Below, one piece after another: positions 53,936 through 62,966 of a stretch of DNA of 64,000 nucleotides (positions are counted from its first letter, which is position 1; the number at the start of each line of letters is the position of its first letter). The notes beneath the pieces are model-generated. The model saw only the letters and a list, made by a program, of their open reading frames with translations, searched no databases and had not been told where the DNA came from. The translations under genes were made by a program, and so were the position numbers. The stretch comes from Ginsengibacter hankyongi (GTDB taxonomy: Bacteria > Bacteroidota > Bacteroidia > Chitinophagales > Chitinophagaceae), in NCBI RefSeq assembly GCF_008710285.1, contig NZ_VYQF01000003.1, positions 1 through 64,000 on the forward strand, written 5' to 3'.

Positions 53936-55623
53936 TGGCACTAAGCGTGAAAAATAAAATATGGCTGGGAACTTTATTCCTGTTTCTCCTGTTGTTACTA
54001 ACGGGAGCTCTCGGAATTTATTACATTGCAAAATTGAAAACCGAAGGGCAAAATGTTTTAAAAGCTAATTATGAAAGCTTGTCGTACTGCCACCTGATGC
54101 AGCACCAGTTAGATAGCATTGAAGGAGGTTATATTCCTTCCCTGCCCAAATTTGAAGATGCTTTAAAGCTCCAGGAAAGCAACATTACCGAACCAGGTGA
54201 AAATAAAGTTACAGGCGATTTAAGAACCTATTTCAATAAACTTATAGCCGGCGATACAAGCAAACAAAATATCCAGGCCATAAAAGACAGAATACAATCT
54301 ATTCTTACTTTAAATATGGAAGCGATTCAAAGAAAAAGTAAGTTCGCCCAAAAAACCGCCGCCAATGCATTCACCATCATCATATCACTTGGCAGTCTTG
54401 TTTTTTTGATTTCTTTTACATTCCTGATAAATTTTCCTTCGGTAGTTACAAATCCTATCAATCGTTTTGCAGAAGCGATCAAGGAGATTGCGAATAAGAA
54501 TTATACGCACCGCATTCATCTTGATAATAAGGATGAATTTGGAAAACTAGCGGACGCCTTTAATGACATGGCAGAAAAACTTCAGTATTTTGAAAATAGC
54601 AATCTGAATAAATTGATGTTTGAAAAAAAACGGGCAGAGGCTGTAATTAATAGTTTAAAAGATGCAAGCATAGGAATTGATAAAAATGATATGGTACTTT
54701 TTGCCAATCACCAGGCACTGCAATTGTTAGGGTTAAAAACTGAGGAGATTGTCGGGAAATCAGTAAATGAAATTAGTGCAAGAAATGATTTATTTCGGTT
54801 TCTCATTGAAGCCGGAAATTCTGCGCCCTTTAAAGTAGTTGTGGATGACAGGGAAAACTTTTATACCAAAGAAGTTATTGAAATTGCACAAGGTGAAACT
54901 AAAAACAGGGTGATAGTATTAAAAAATATTACTTCATTTAAAGAGCTGGATGTTGCTAAAACCAATTTTATTGCTACTATATCACATGAATTAAAGACAC
55001 CCCTGGCTTCATCAGATTTTAGCTTAAAATTACTGGAAGACGAGCGTGTAAGTAAACTTACCAAAGAACAGAAAATATTAATCCAAAATCTGAAACACGA
55101 TAATGAGCGAATGCTTAAAATATTAAGTGAGCTGCTAAACATGTCGCAGGTGGAAGCCGGCAAAATACAATTAATGGTAAAAAATATAAATCCTGAAACT
55201 ATTATAGAAAACGCAATTCAGGCTGTTGCAGGCAATGCCAGGGAAAAAGAAATTACTATTAGAAATACAACCAATTCAAAATTGCCGGATATCAAAGCAG
55301 ATGCAGACAAAACCACATGGGTTCTGAATAACCTTTTAACCAACGCCATAAAATATTCTTTTAATAGTAGCACAGTAGAAGTTAATGCCACACAACAAGA
55401 TGATATGATTGTCTTTTCGGTTAAGGATCACGGTCCGGGCATGGACGCAGCCTATCTCCCAAGATTGTTTGAAAGATATTTCCAGGTGCCTGGTTCAAAA
55501 GAAAAAGGAACGGGTCTTGGTTTAGCCATTTCAAAAGAATTTATAATAGCCCAAAATGGAAAAATTTGGGTGGAAAGTGAAATTGGTAAGGGATCTACTT
55601 TCTATTTTTGCATGCCTGTATAA
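53935..55623 (+). CDS. Sensor histidine kinase of the kdp locus (HAMP-PAS-HisKA-HATPase)
   Basis: A 562-residue membrane kinase. Two membrane segments (IWLGTLFLFLLLLLTGALGI and AFTIIISLGSLVFLISFTFL) flank a periplasmic sensor of about 110 residues. Then HAMP (NPINRFAEAIKEIANKNYTH), PAS (DASIGIDKNDMVLFANHQAL), HisKA with FIATISHELKTPLAS, and HATPase (WVLNNLLTNAIKYSFN, GPGMDAAYLPRLFERYF, GTGLGLAISK). Its gene overlaps the KdpD-type module by 1 nt (TGATG). It probably phosphorylates the NtrC-type regulator at 46573. This separate layout replaces a single KdpD. Confidence 0.95.
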   Translation: MALSVKNKIWLGTLFLFLLLLLTGALGIYYIAKLKTEGQNVLKANYESLSYCHLMQHQLDSIEGGYIPSLPKFEDALKLQESNITEPGENKVTGDLRTYFNKLIAGDTSKQNIQAIKDRIQSILTLNMEAIQRKSKFAQKTAANAFTIIISLGSLVFLISFTFLINFPSVVTNPINRFAEAIKEIANKNYTHRIHLDNKDEFGKLADAFNDMAEKLQYFENSNLNKLMFEKKRAEAVINSLKDASIGIDKNDMVLFANHQALQLLGLKTEEIVGKSVNEISARNDLFRFLIEAGNSAPFKVVVDDRENFYTKEVIEIAQGETKNRVIVLKNITSFKELDVAKTNFIATISHELKTPLASSDFSLKLLEDERVSKLTKEQKILIQNLKHDNERMLKILSELLNMSQVEAGKIQLMVKNINPETIIENAIQAVAGNAREKEITIRNTTNSKLPDIKADADKTTWVLNNLLTNAIKYSFNSSTVEVNATQQDDMIVFSVKDHGPGMDAAYLPRLFERYFQVPGSKEKGTGLGLAISKEFIIAQNGKIWVESEIGKGSTFYFCMPV

Positions 55624-55738
55624 GTCATAAATTTTGGCCTCCAATTGCCGGAACTAATAGTGAATTACCGGATGATATCCTTTAATTTTAAACCTTATTA
55701 CACACAAGAACCTTTCTGAATATTATAAATAAATATTT

Positions 55739-56140
55739 ATGGAATTATCTGCACAGGTAAGCAATCTTTTTTTATTGGCTTTGCCCATTGCATGTATTGC
55801 CTGGACAATAACGCATGAAGAAGTATTTAAAGAGCCCAGGGAGTTTTGTGTAAGAAAATCCAAGTCATGCGATAAATTACTGAAACGAAAGTTCTTTTAC
55901 CTTTTTACCTGTGAATATTGTTTCAGTCATTATGTTACAGTATTTTTTTTATTCATTACCGGTTACCACCTGCTGTTTGCAGACTGGCGTGGTTATTTGA
56001 TCGGGGGCTTTGCTTTAGTGTGGATAGCCAATATTTATATGAGCATATTTGGATTGGTAAGAGTTGGGCTGAAGAGAGAAAAAATGGAAGCGAATATTAA
56101 AGAGGAAGAATTAAATGATATCAAAAAAGAAGTGGCATGA
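55739..56140 (+). CDS. DUF1360-like small membrane protein
   Basis: A 133-residue membrane protein. Three segments are visible (FLLALPIACIAWTITH; YVTVFFLFITGYHLLF; GGFALVWIANIYMSIFGL). The motif FTCEYCFSHYVTV, CxxC followed by Ser-His, resembles the Cys motif in the DUF1360 protein at 28187. The C-terminus is a charged helix. It lies 115 nt after the kinase gene on the same strand, but it is not part of any known kdp operon. Confidence 0.6.
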   Translation: MELSAQVSNLFLLALPIACIAWTITHEEVFKEPREFCVRKSKSCDKLLKRKFFYLFTCEYCFSHYVTVFFLFITGYHLLFADWRGYLIGGFALVWIANIYMSIFGLVRVGLKREKMEANIKEEELNDIKKEVA

Positions 56141-56170
56141 TTGTTTCCGGGCTCACGCATGGGTTTAGCA

Positions 56171-56578
56171 TTAGTAGTGCTTATAAACTGTAATTTTCCT
56201 ATACAAATCGCCATGAAATAGCAGGGTCCCTTCAAGTTTATCTCCTTCTATATTAAAAGTCCAGGTTCCTTTATAAGCCGTTGAGTTGAGTTGATTTGTT
56301 TTGGTATTATAAACGCAGGGTATAATACCCATTCCTTCTTCCACGCCATTTACAATTTTACCGGCATTGATATAAAAAGTGTCGGCCGCTGTATTTTTTG
56401 AAATGTGATATACGACGGTCTCGTCATGGCATGGCGAATTTTTCACCTGGCATATAGATGTACCTTTCCAGGTGCCTGGCAGTAAAGTGTCAAGTCTAAC
56501 AAGACTACTCTGGGCCTGGTTCAATTTACTAAGTAAACAAAGAGTAAGAGAAAATAAATTAGCTAGTAGAATTTTCAT
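56171..56578 (-). CDS. Secreted hypothetical protein with an intact pseudogene-source sequence
   Basis: A 135-residue exported protein starting at 56578 (MKILLANLFSLTLCLLSKLN, ending QAQSS). The frame continues further upstream to 56818, where a second signal-like sequence (MYRRVIIGLLVSGTAFHAGA) appears; I regard the downstream ATG as the start. The mature part has GTWKGTSICQVKNSPCHDET and YKGTWTFNIEGDKLEGTLLF, a lipocalin-like or small beta-barrel pattern also seen in 62967-63551. Function unknown. A decayed copy lies at 29650-29910. Confidence 0.65.
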   Translation of the reverse strand: MKILLANLFSLTLCLLSKLNQAQSSLVRLDTLLPGTWKGTSICQVKNSPCHDETVVYHISKNTAADTFYINAGKIVNGVEEGMGIIPCVYNTKTNQLNSTAYKGTWTFNIEGDKLEGTLLFHGDLYRKITVYKHY

Positions 56579-57085
56579 TTTGGTCTTTAATTTTCCCGTT
56601 TCAAATTTAATATATTTTAAAACGTGAAACATCTCATCTGCTCCCAATGGGCCTATTGGCCTGCTTACCTCGTTCTGTAAAATGCTATCCGTAAAAGCCC
56701 TTAACCGTTCTAAATTTTTATTGTTTTGTGCACCCGCATGAAACGCGGTGCCTGATACAAGGAGGCCAATTATGACTCTTCTATACATCAACGATATTTT
56801 TATTAAATGTTTTATCACCCATTAATTAAATGAAGATAGGCAGATAAATATTCAAGGGTGACATCTGAGGAATTCGTTGTCTGCAAAATTGAGGAAGCCA
56901 TTTTGCAAGCCAGGGCCCCTACTCCCATCCACATCTTATTATTTCAACATGCTAATGTTGGATCGGGAACCAATATGCTGATTATAATCATACAAATTAT
57001 AGTCCCGCGTCATAAATGCTTAAAATTACTCTAACTATCTTGGATAGCCGATATAAATATATTGTGCACTATAAACTTTTTGGTC
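56579..57085. other. Intergenic; upstream half of a two-signal frame
   Basis: The first 240 nt (to 56818) are in frame with the secreted-protein gene and encode MIKHLIKISLMYRRVIIGLL, then an exported segment with VSRPIGPLGADEMFHVLKYI. It may be a separate small secreted gene or a remnant. The rest has no support. Confidence 0.4.
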
Positions 57086-57217
57086 ATGAAAAATAATACT
57101 AAAGTATTAATCGCATTGGCTGCAGGTGTACTTGTTGAGGCGGTCGTGGGTCTTTTGTTGTCACCCGACAAAGGCAGTGAAACAGGAAAAAGAATTGCCG
57201 GTGCCGAAAGAAATTGA
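57086..57217 (+). CDS. YtxH-like small protein, probably truncated
   Basis: A 43-residue protein: MKNNTKVLIALAAGVLVEAV, then VGLLLSPDKGSETGKRIAGA. The N-terminal membrane helix followed by SPDKGSETGK is the YtxH pattern, but intact proteins continue with a longer helical tail of 40 or more residues. The frame ends after AERN, so the gene is either short or frameshifted. YtxH proteins are induced by stress in other bacteria. The lmo0937-like gene follows 236 nt downstream. Confidence 0.65.
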   Translation: MKNNTKVLIALAAGVLVEAVVGLLLSPDKGSETGKRIAGAERN

Positions 57218-57453
57218 ACAAATCAATTAAAGCAACATTCAACAGGGGCTAGAATAAATTCCCCGGTTGAAAAAGGAATGAAAGAATAACAGGAACACTG
57301 AATGAACAAGTGAGCGTATTTGTGTGAGCAATATTTGTTGTACGGGTAACTAACAAGAAGAGATTCAATTGATGCTATTTGTCTGTTTATTTGTTGACAG
57401 ACTTTTATACAGTGGATTAATGAATTTATTTATAACCTTAAAATTTTTTAAAC

Positions 57454-57612
57454 ATGGGAAACATATTATACGTTATTGCAGTAGTACTGATAATAATTTG
57501 GGCAATTAGCTTTTTGGGAGGCTATTATACCGGTGGATTAATTCATATACTTTTAGTTATAGCTATCATAGCTATCGTATATAAACTTCTTACCGGTCGA
57601 AACGCTGTCTGA
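57454..57612 (+). CDS. lmo0937-like small membrane protein
   Basis: A 52-residue protein: MGNILYVIAVVLIIIWAISF, GGYYTGGLIHILLVIAIIAI and VYKLLTGRN. Two hydrophobic segments separated by GYYTGG, as in the lmo0937/DUF5670 family, a widespread small membrane-protein family of unknown role. It sits beside a YtxH-like gene, in agreement with a stress-related cluster. It is below usual length limits of gene finders. Confidence 0.75.
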   Translation: MGNILYVIAVVLIIIWAISFLGGYYTGGLIHILLVIAIIAIVYKLLTGRNAV

Positions 57613-57708
57613 TAATTTACAAAAAGTACTGTGAAAAAGATAACAACGTAATGTTGGTGACAGGGCTTTGCATCTACAGAATTGTTATCCACTCATACTG
57701 TCGTGAGA

Positions 57709-57921
57709 ATGTTAAAAAAAAATGCCCAATATTCGCGGAAGGCAAATACCTGGTCCTGTACGTCATGTCAGGCAAAAGTAAGAGAATTAAAAACAAACGA
57801 TGAACTTGCCATTGCAGCCGAACACTTGTATCCATTTGTTTACAAGAAAATACAGGAGATCATTAATCATCCCGGCTTGGTAAGAATGAAGCTCATTACC
57901 TCTTTCCGTATCCGCGAATAA
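57709..57921 (+). CDS. Small hypothetical protein with a CxxC motif
   Basis: A 70-residue frame beginning MLKKNAQYSRKANTWSCTSC (CxxC) and ending RMKLITSFRIRE. Normal protein-like composition, no signal or membrane segment, and no recognised family. The longer start TTG at 57682 would add nine residues. It may be a real small gene near the stress-related genes. Confidence 0.4.
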   Translation: MLKKNAQYSRKANTWSCTSCQAKVRELKTNDELAIAAEHLYPFVYKKIQEIINHPGLVRMKLITSFRIRE

Positions 57922-58204
57922 GCTATACCGTTATATTATACCTTAATTAATAAAAAAGCAGGCTGGCATATACGTCCGCTTGACTCGCAGGGCAGCACGG
58001 GGCAGCGATTCCCGGCCATTAAAACATTCTACGGAAATCCGGGGGAAACTTAATAACTTAGAGTTATAACTTCATTCAGCCCTTATGGAGTTATTCCATC
58101 ATCCCCATCCGTTATCCTGTAATAACACACCGGTTGTAAAACCTTGCTTCAATTAACACAGGAAAGAATCTCAAATAAATTCAGGCCACCTGTAAATTAT
58201 TACA

Positions 58205-59422
58205 ATGGAAAATAAATTGATCACTTCCAGGTTTTTATTCATGGCAATACTAGTTTGCCTGGTACATATTCGTTGCAATTCCCAACCTGCCGGGAAGCCG
58301 CAACAGGTTTCAGTTTCAGTAACCGGGATTGACTATGATGATGCAGGCGTTACTTCATTGCGTGAAAAGCTGAAAAGCACCAGGAATGTAACAAACTTCA
58401 AAGAAAGTTATAACAACGGATCCGAGGCGATTACATTCACCTATACCAATACGGCCATAAACTTATGGGATCAAATGCCCTCTTCAGTAAAACAGCTCTT
58501 TAAGGTAACTTCCATTGATGACCAGCATGTCATCCTGAGCAGTAAGGGAAGCAGTTCACCTGCTTCCGTTACCACAGCCAGCAATACGTCAACAGCTAAC
58601 GACGATGATTGCAAAACCTGCTACTACAACCTTTGCAAGTATGATGAAACAAAATCCTTCCAGGGGGTGCTGTACAAAGGGATTAACTGGGACCAGGGAA
58701 CATATTATTACAACTGTGATAATGGAGTGGTAACCCGAAAAATAATTACAGTAAACGCCGCCGGCGTTGTCACCCGCACTACCACGGATACGCTTATTAT
58801 GAGCAACGTACCGGCCGGTACTGCATGGGGAGTAACGCAATCTCCTGATGGCAACACCTATTCCGGTTATACACTGATTGCAAAGAACCTTTCAGTGAAC
58901 GTAAAAAATAAACAATATAATGATGTAATAATAGTGAACATACGGCAGTACAATCGTTTTTCAAATACCGGTTCCTCCGTCAATTATTATTATGCAAGAG
59001 GCGCCGGTCCTATTTCATCAGAGCAAATTGATTACACAAAAGACCCGATGCAGGTTTACCAGGGTAATCTAAAGGTCGAAGCCACTGCGCAAAGTTTACC
59101 CGGGCAAATTGATCCGGGACTTACAGGGGTTTGGAAATGGGCTCCTCCCAATGATATTAGTACCATCTATAAATTCAACAGTGACGGCACTTTTAATTAT
59201 TATGTCGGCAGCAACACTACTACGGGTGAGGAGATGTATAAAGACGGTAAAAACTTCTGGAGATTAAATGGCAGCAAGCTGGAAATTTACTACTCGGGCA
59301 TGAACGTAAAATCAGAATATGCTTTGAAGAAAGTTACAGATGCTGCTTCCGGAAAGCCTGCGTTGTCCATTCAATTCAGAGATGCAGAATACAGAACATA
59401 CATAAAGATGGACGATAAATAA
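58205..59422 (+). CDS. Exported hypothetical protein, 405 aa
   Basis: The first 27 residues (SRFLFMAILVCLVHIRCNSQ) form a signal, with Cys24 as a possible lipidation site. Residues 30-110 have VTGIDYDDAGVTSLREKLKS, then a linker of Ser/Thr and DDDCKTCYYNLCKYDETKSF. The C-terminal part has VWKWAPPNDISTIYKFNSDG and DGTFNYYVGSNTTTGEEMYK, a lipocalin-like pattern similar to small proteins elsewhere in this window. I do not recognise the whole family. Presumably surface or periplasmic. Confidence 0.7.
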   Translation: MENKLITSRFLFMAILVCLVHIRCNSQPAGKPQQVSVSVTGIDYDDAGVTSLREKLKSTRNVTNFKESYNNGSEAITFTYTNTAINLWDQMPSSVKQLFKVTSIDDQHVILSSKGSSSPASVTTASNTSTANDDDCKTCYYNLCKYDETKSFQGVLYKGINWDQGTYYYNCDNGVVTRKIITVNAAGVVTRTTTDTLIMSNVPAGTAWGVTQSPDGNTYSGYTLIAKNLSVNVKNKQYNDVIIVNIRQYNRFSNTGSSVNYYYARGAGPISSEQIDYTKDPMQVYQGNLKVEATAQSLPGQIDPGLTGVWKWAPPNDISTIYKFNSDGTFNYYVGSNTTTGEEMYKDGKNFWRLNGSKLEIYYSGMNVKSEYALKKVTDAASGKPALSIQFRDAEYRTYIKMDDK

Positions 59423-60005
59423 GTACGATCAGTGAACTGCAATGTTGGCTTGGGCACAGACCTTCGTTGGCCTGGTTATGCTACTGCAGCTCTTGCAACA
59501 AATTTATACTGATCAGCAGATTTGCCCGTACCGGAAATAGCTCCTCTCCTGAACAACATTTCATTGTGATTCGTGCGACAGGACAAGGGGTTGGAGAAAC
59601 AATAACTGCGGCTAATGTGTAAATATTAAACCTTCTTCTTTTTGGGTAAAAAATAATAAATAAGAAAAGCGATAATCAAACCCAATACAACACATATGAC
59701 AACGTTTCTAATATCAGGTGCAATAATTGGCAAGCCATTATAGCTGCAAAGTCCTAAAGTTATTATAGTCAATAGGATATAAAATAAAACCTGTACAACG
59801 CGTTCTATTTTCGTATTGTATATTTTGTAGAATTACATGTTTACTAAACAAATGTAATATCAATACCTGATCTTTCATATGGCGGATGCCGAAATTTCTG
59901 CAGGAGCACTGGGAAACATAATCCGTTTAGAAACAGGTTATCATCAACTATAAAATGATTAAAAATAAAAATCAGGAAAAGACATTATAGGAGAAATATA
60001 TCTTA
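59423..60005. other. Intergenic with a possible small membrane frame
   Basis: On the minus strand between about 59626 and 59828 an open frame of about 66 codons reads LFYILLTIITLGLCSYN, then VVICVVLGLIIAFLIYYFLP and KKKKV before a stop. It has two hydrophobic segments and a Lys tail, like a small membrane protein, but no ATG or other clear start. A frameshift or a missing start is likely. Not called as a gene. Confidence 0.35.
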
Positions 60006-60440
60006 TTAACCTCTTTTAAAAGTACTGGTTTGGCTCAGAAATTTAAATACCCAGTATCCTTTTACTTTTAGCAAACTGTCATCTGTAAGCCATGCAACTG
60101 AATTCCATTTTTTTCCATTTCTTGCATCGTAAATCACCCCATCTACATATTCATTTTCATCCTGGTCATAATGAAGACCTTGCACCACATCCATTCCTAA
60201 AAGTTTCCTGGAACGTAAGGCGGGGTCAGGGTTTTTAACATCCATATAATCACTCACTCCATTCTTATCTTGTTTAAGCCATACAATTTTAGCCTTAAAT
60301 TCGTCGCTTTGTTTATAAACTTCAATCTTACAATTTCCTTCGCTAGTTACCCATGTGCCGAGTATTGCATCAGGGGCTTTCTGAGCCAGCGAAACAAACA
60401 TCAACATAGAAAATATTAAAGTTGCAGGAATTTTTTTCAT
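60006..60440 (-). CDS. DUF2147 secreted protein
   Basis: A 144-residue exported protein: signal ATLIFSMLMFVSLAQ. The mature part has ILGTWVTSEGNCKIEVYKQS, DEFKAKIVWLKQDKNG, SRKLLGMDVVQGLHYDQDEN and YVDGVIYDARNGKKWNSVAW and KVKGYWVFKFL, the full DUF2147 pattern, a lipocalin-like barrel. Family members are often exported and may bind small ligands; their role is not established. It stands alone on the minus strand. Confidence 0.92.
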   Translation of the reverse strand: MKKIPATLIFSMLMFVSLAQKAPDAILGTWVTSEGNCKIEVYKQSDEFKAKIVWLKQDKNGVSDYMDVKNPDPALRSRKLLGMDVVQGLHYDQDENEYVDGVIYDARNGKKWNSVAWLTDDSLLKVKGYWVFKFLSQTSTFKRG

Positions 60441-60794
60441 AGTAGGCGGATAAAGGATAATGTGAAGTATTGTCTAAAGTTCAACTAAATAAACCGGCTT
60501 CCTCCTGTCTAAAATCATAATTAAGAATTAAATAACTTATTAATTATAGTCCTGGAACGACACTATATCTTGCTGATTCCTGGCAAAAGGAAATTTGCGT
60601 TAAGTTTTGCTGATGATAGGATGCGCATGTGCCAAAGTTAGTATTCACGAAACTGAATTATGGTTTTCTTTGTTGTGGGATTGCTTAGTCGCGCCGCCCC
60701 GCCATGAATCACCATCACCTTAGTAGAGTTACTGTTCCCATCAATTGTTGATTTTCCCGTTTACGTCTATAAAGCTAATCACCAAAACCAAAAG
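60441..60794. other. Intergenic, no gene supported
   Basis: 354 nt between the DUF2147 gene and the antiporter gene, both on the minus strand. No repeat or terminator assigned. Confidence 0.35.
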
Positions 60795-62933
60795 TTATTG
60801 AATTCTTTTATTTCTTTTGAATACTTTGGAGATGAAATTCCCGGCTTCGGTTACGGCACCAACCGCAGGAGCGTTCATTTTCACACCATTGTCCAATTGA
60901 GCCGGATAGAGTATAATGAAACTATTTTTGATGAAATATTTACTAAGGTAATAAGGAAGTTTATTCAATTGCCTGTTAAAAGATACATGTCCATTCCGGG
61001 AAGATACAATTATAAAAAGGTCATTTTCCTCTACTTCGCGGCTAAGAATCAAAAAATCATTCCAGTCAGTAAATTCTTTATAATCCGCTTCTATTGGTTG
61101 TGTCTTTAGCTTATTCAATTTCTCCAGTCCGGCAATCGTTTGCGGACTTGCGTAAAATAGTATAGGCAAACTATTTTGCTTTGCAAGATTAGAAAGCGTA
61201 GTAAACCAATGGCAAAAACCTGCTTCTGATTCTGCTTTAGGGGTAACGGTTACCACTATTCGCTTTAAGGTATTAAACGGCTGTACCGCCTTATATATAT
61301 AGACGGTTTCAAAAATTCTTGTCAATACTTGCTCTGTGCCATGCCCTATAAAATCTTCTTGCTTTGCATCTTTATGCAAACCGATAACCAGGTCCTTAAT
61401 GTTTTTTTCTTTTATGGTATATACAATGCCATTGCTCACGCTTTGATCAAACCTGGTAAGCGGAATGATCTTTTTATCCATTGAAGCGCCATATTTCATT
61501 ACGGCATCCATCATCTTTTTTCCTTCAGCATGCACCTTTCCTGTAGTATCCTGTTCATCCACCACATGTAAAGCGTGTACAGATGCCTTACTTTTTTGTT
61601 CCCTTAATGAAAGCGCTAAGTTCACAAGCTCATCAACGGAATCAGGATATGCGATTGAAATAAGAATATTATCCTTCTCTTCACCTTCTTCATCAGCTGC
61701 ATTTTCATTTTCCGTCAAGGCTATCTTGCGGGATGCTTTCTCCACAATAAAGGAGCTCACAGTACAAGTAACTAATATCATAATAATAGTGCCGTTCAAT
61801 ATATCTTCATTTAATAGCCTTATAGGCGTCCCGTTGGGAGCTTCACCCAGGATGATATTGTACCCCACAAGCACCGCGGCAAGTGTGGCAGCAGCCTGTG
61901 CACTGCTGAGTCCGAAAATCATATTTTTTTCATCACGGGAAAGCCTAAACGTTTTCTGAGTAATCCAGGCAGCAATAAATTTACCGGCTAACGCCATCAC
62001 TATCATAACGCCAGCAACTTTCAATGTTTCAATTCCATGGAAGAATATCCGCACATCCACAAGCATTCCCACACCCACCAAAAAAAAAGGAATGAAAATA
62101 GCATTGCCCACAAACCCGATCCTGTTCATTAAGGCGGAATTATGCGGTATGAATTTATTGAGTGCAAGCCCTGAAAGAAAGGCACCTATGATGGGTTCTA
62201 TGCCAGCGGCTTCCGCAAGCACCCCGCCCATAAAAACCATGGCCAATACAAAGATGTATTGCGAAATGCTATCCTCATATTTCTTAAAGAACCAGCGGGC
62301 GATAACAGGAAATATAAATAATACAATGCATGCAAATACCACCACAGATACGGAAAGGGTTATCCAAAAGGACGGAGTAATATCTCCCTGCGCCATCCCA
62401 ACAATAACGGCTAACACCAGTAATGCAAGTGTGTCCGTTATCATGGTACCTCCTATCGTAATCGTGATAGCCTTATTGCCCGATATACCATAGCGGCTCG
62501 CTATAGGATAGGCAAGCAACGTGTGGGAGGCAAACATACTTGAGAGCAAAACGGAAGTCTCTATTGAAAACTGTAATAAGTAGTAAGAGGCAAGTACGCC
62601 CAGTAGCATTGGAATAGCGAACGTGAACAAACCGAAGACGAGGCTCTTGTATTTATTTTTATTAAATTCTGCCAGGTCAATTTCCAGACCTGCCATAAAC
62701 ATAATGTATAAAAGGCCTACTGTTCCAAATAATACGATGCTGCTGTCGCGTAGCAATAAGTTGAAGCCATAGGGCCCTACAATTACCCCGGCAACAATCA
62801 GCCCTATAAGATGGGGAACCTTTATCTTATTTAATAAGATAGGTGCAAAAAGTATGATGAAAAGAACCAGCGAAAAAATAATCACAGGGTTTTTTAAGGG
62901 CAAAGAAAAATCAAGGTCAGCTAACAATACCAT
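60795..62933 (-). CDS. CPA2-type cation/proton antiporter with a C-terminal USP-like region
   Basis: A 712-residue membrane transporter. The first 400 residues have about twelve helices: FSLVLFIILFAPILLNKIKV, PHLIGLIVAGVIVGPYGFNL, FGTVGLLYIMFMAGLEIDLA, MLLGVLASYYLLQFSIE, ASHTLLAYPIASRYG and GTMITDTLALLVLAVIVGMA (the Thr-Asp/ Asp core of CPA2), FMGGVLAEAAGIEPIIGAFL. The C-terminal 270 residues are cytoplasmic and contain a USP-like domain (NILISIAYPDSVDELVNLAL; IKDLVIGLHKDAKQEDFIGH). It exchanges Na+ or K+ for H+. Together with kdp it suggests cation homeostasis, although they are far apart. Confidence 0.93.
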   Translation of the reverse strand: MVLLADLDFSLPLKNPVIIFSLVLFIILFAPILLNKIKVPHLIGLIVAGVIVGPYGFNLLLRDSSIVLFGTVGLLYIMFMAGLEIDLAEFNKNKYKSLVFGLFTFAIPMLLGVLASYYLLQFSIETSVLLSSMFASHTLLAYPIASRYGISGNKAITITIGGTMITDTLALLVLAVIVGMAQGDITPSFWITLSVSVVVFACIVLFIFPVIARWFFKKYEDSISQYIFVLAMVFMGGVLAEAAGIEPIIGAFLSGLALNKFIPHNSALMNRIGFVGNAIFIPFFLVGVGMLVDVRIFFHGIETLKVAGVMIVMALAGKFIAAWITQKTFRLSRDEKNMIFGLSSAQAAATLAAVLVGYNIILGEAPNGTPIRLLNEDILNGTIIMILVTCTVSSFIVEKASRKIALTENENAADEEGEEKDNILISIAYPDSVDELVNLALSLREQKSKASVHALHVVDEQDTTGKVHAEGKKMMDAVMKYGASMDKKIIPLTRFDQSVSNGIVYTIKEKNIKDLVIGLHKDAKQEDFIGHGTEQVLTRIFETVYIYKAVQPFNTLKRIVVTVTPKAESEAGFCHWFTTLSNLAKQNSLPILFYASPQTIAGLEKLNKLKTQPIEADYKEFTDWNDFLILSREVEENDLFIIVSSRNGHVSFNRQLNKLPYYLSKYFIKNSFIILYPAQLDNGVKMNAPAVGAVTEAGNFISKVFKRNKRIQ

Positions 62934-62966
62934 AAGGATCTTTGAAAGGATGAAAGATGAATAGTT

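Noticed and set aside
60889-60900. TTGTCCAATT occurrence inside the antiporter gene
   Set aside because: It resembles half of the ECF42 box, but the second half is missing at the right distance and it is inside a coding sequence.
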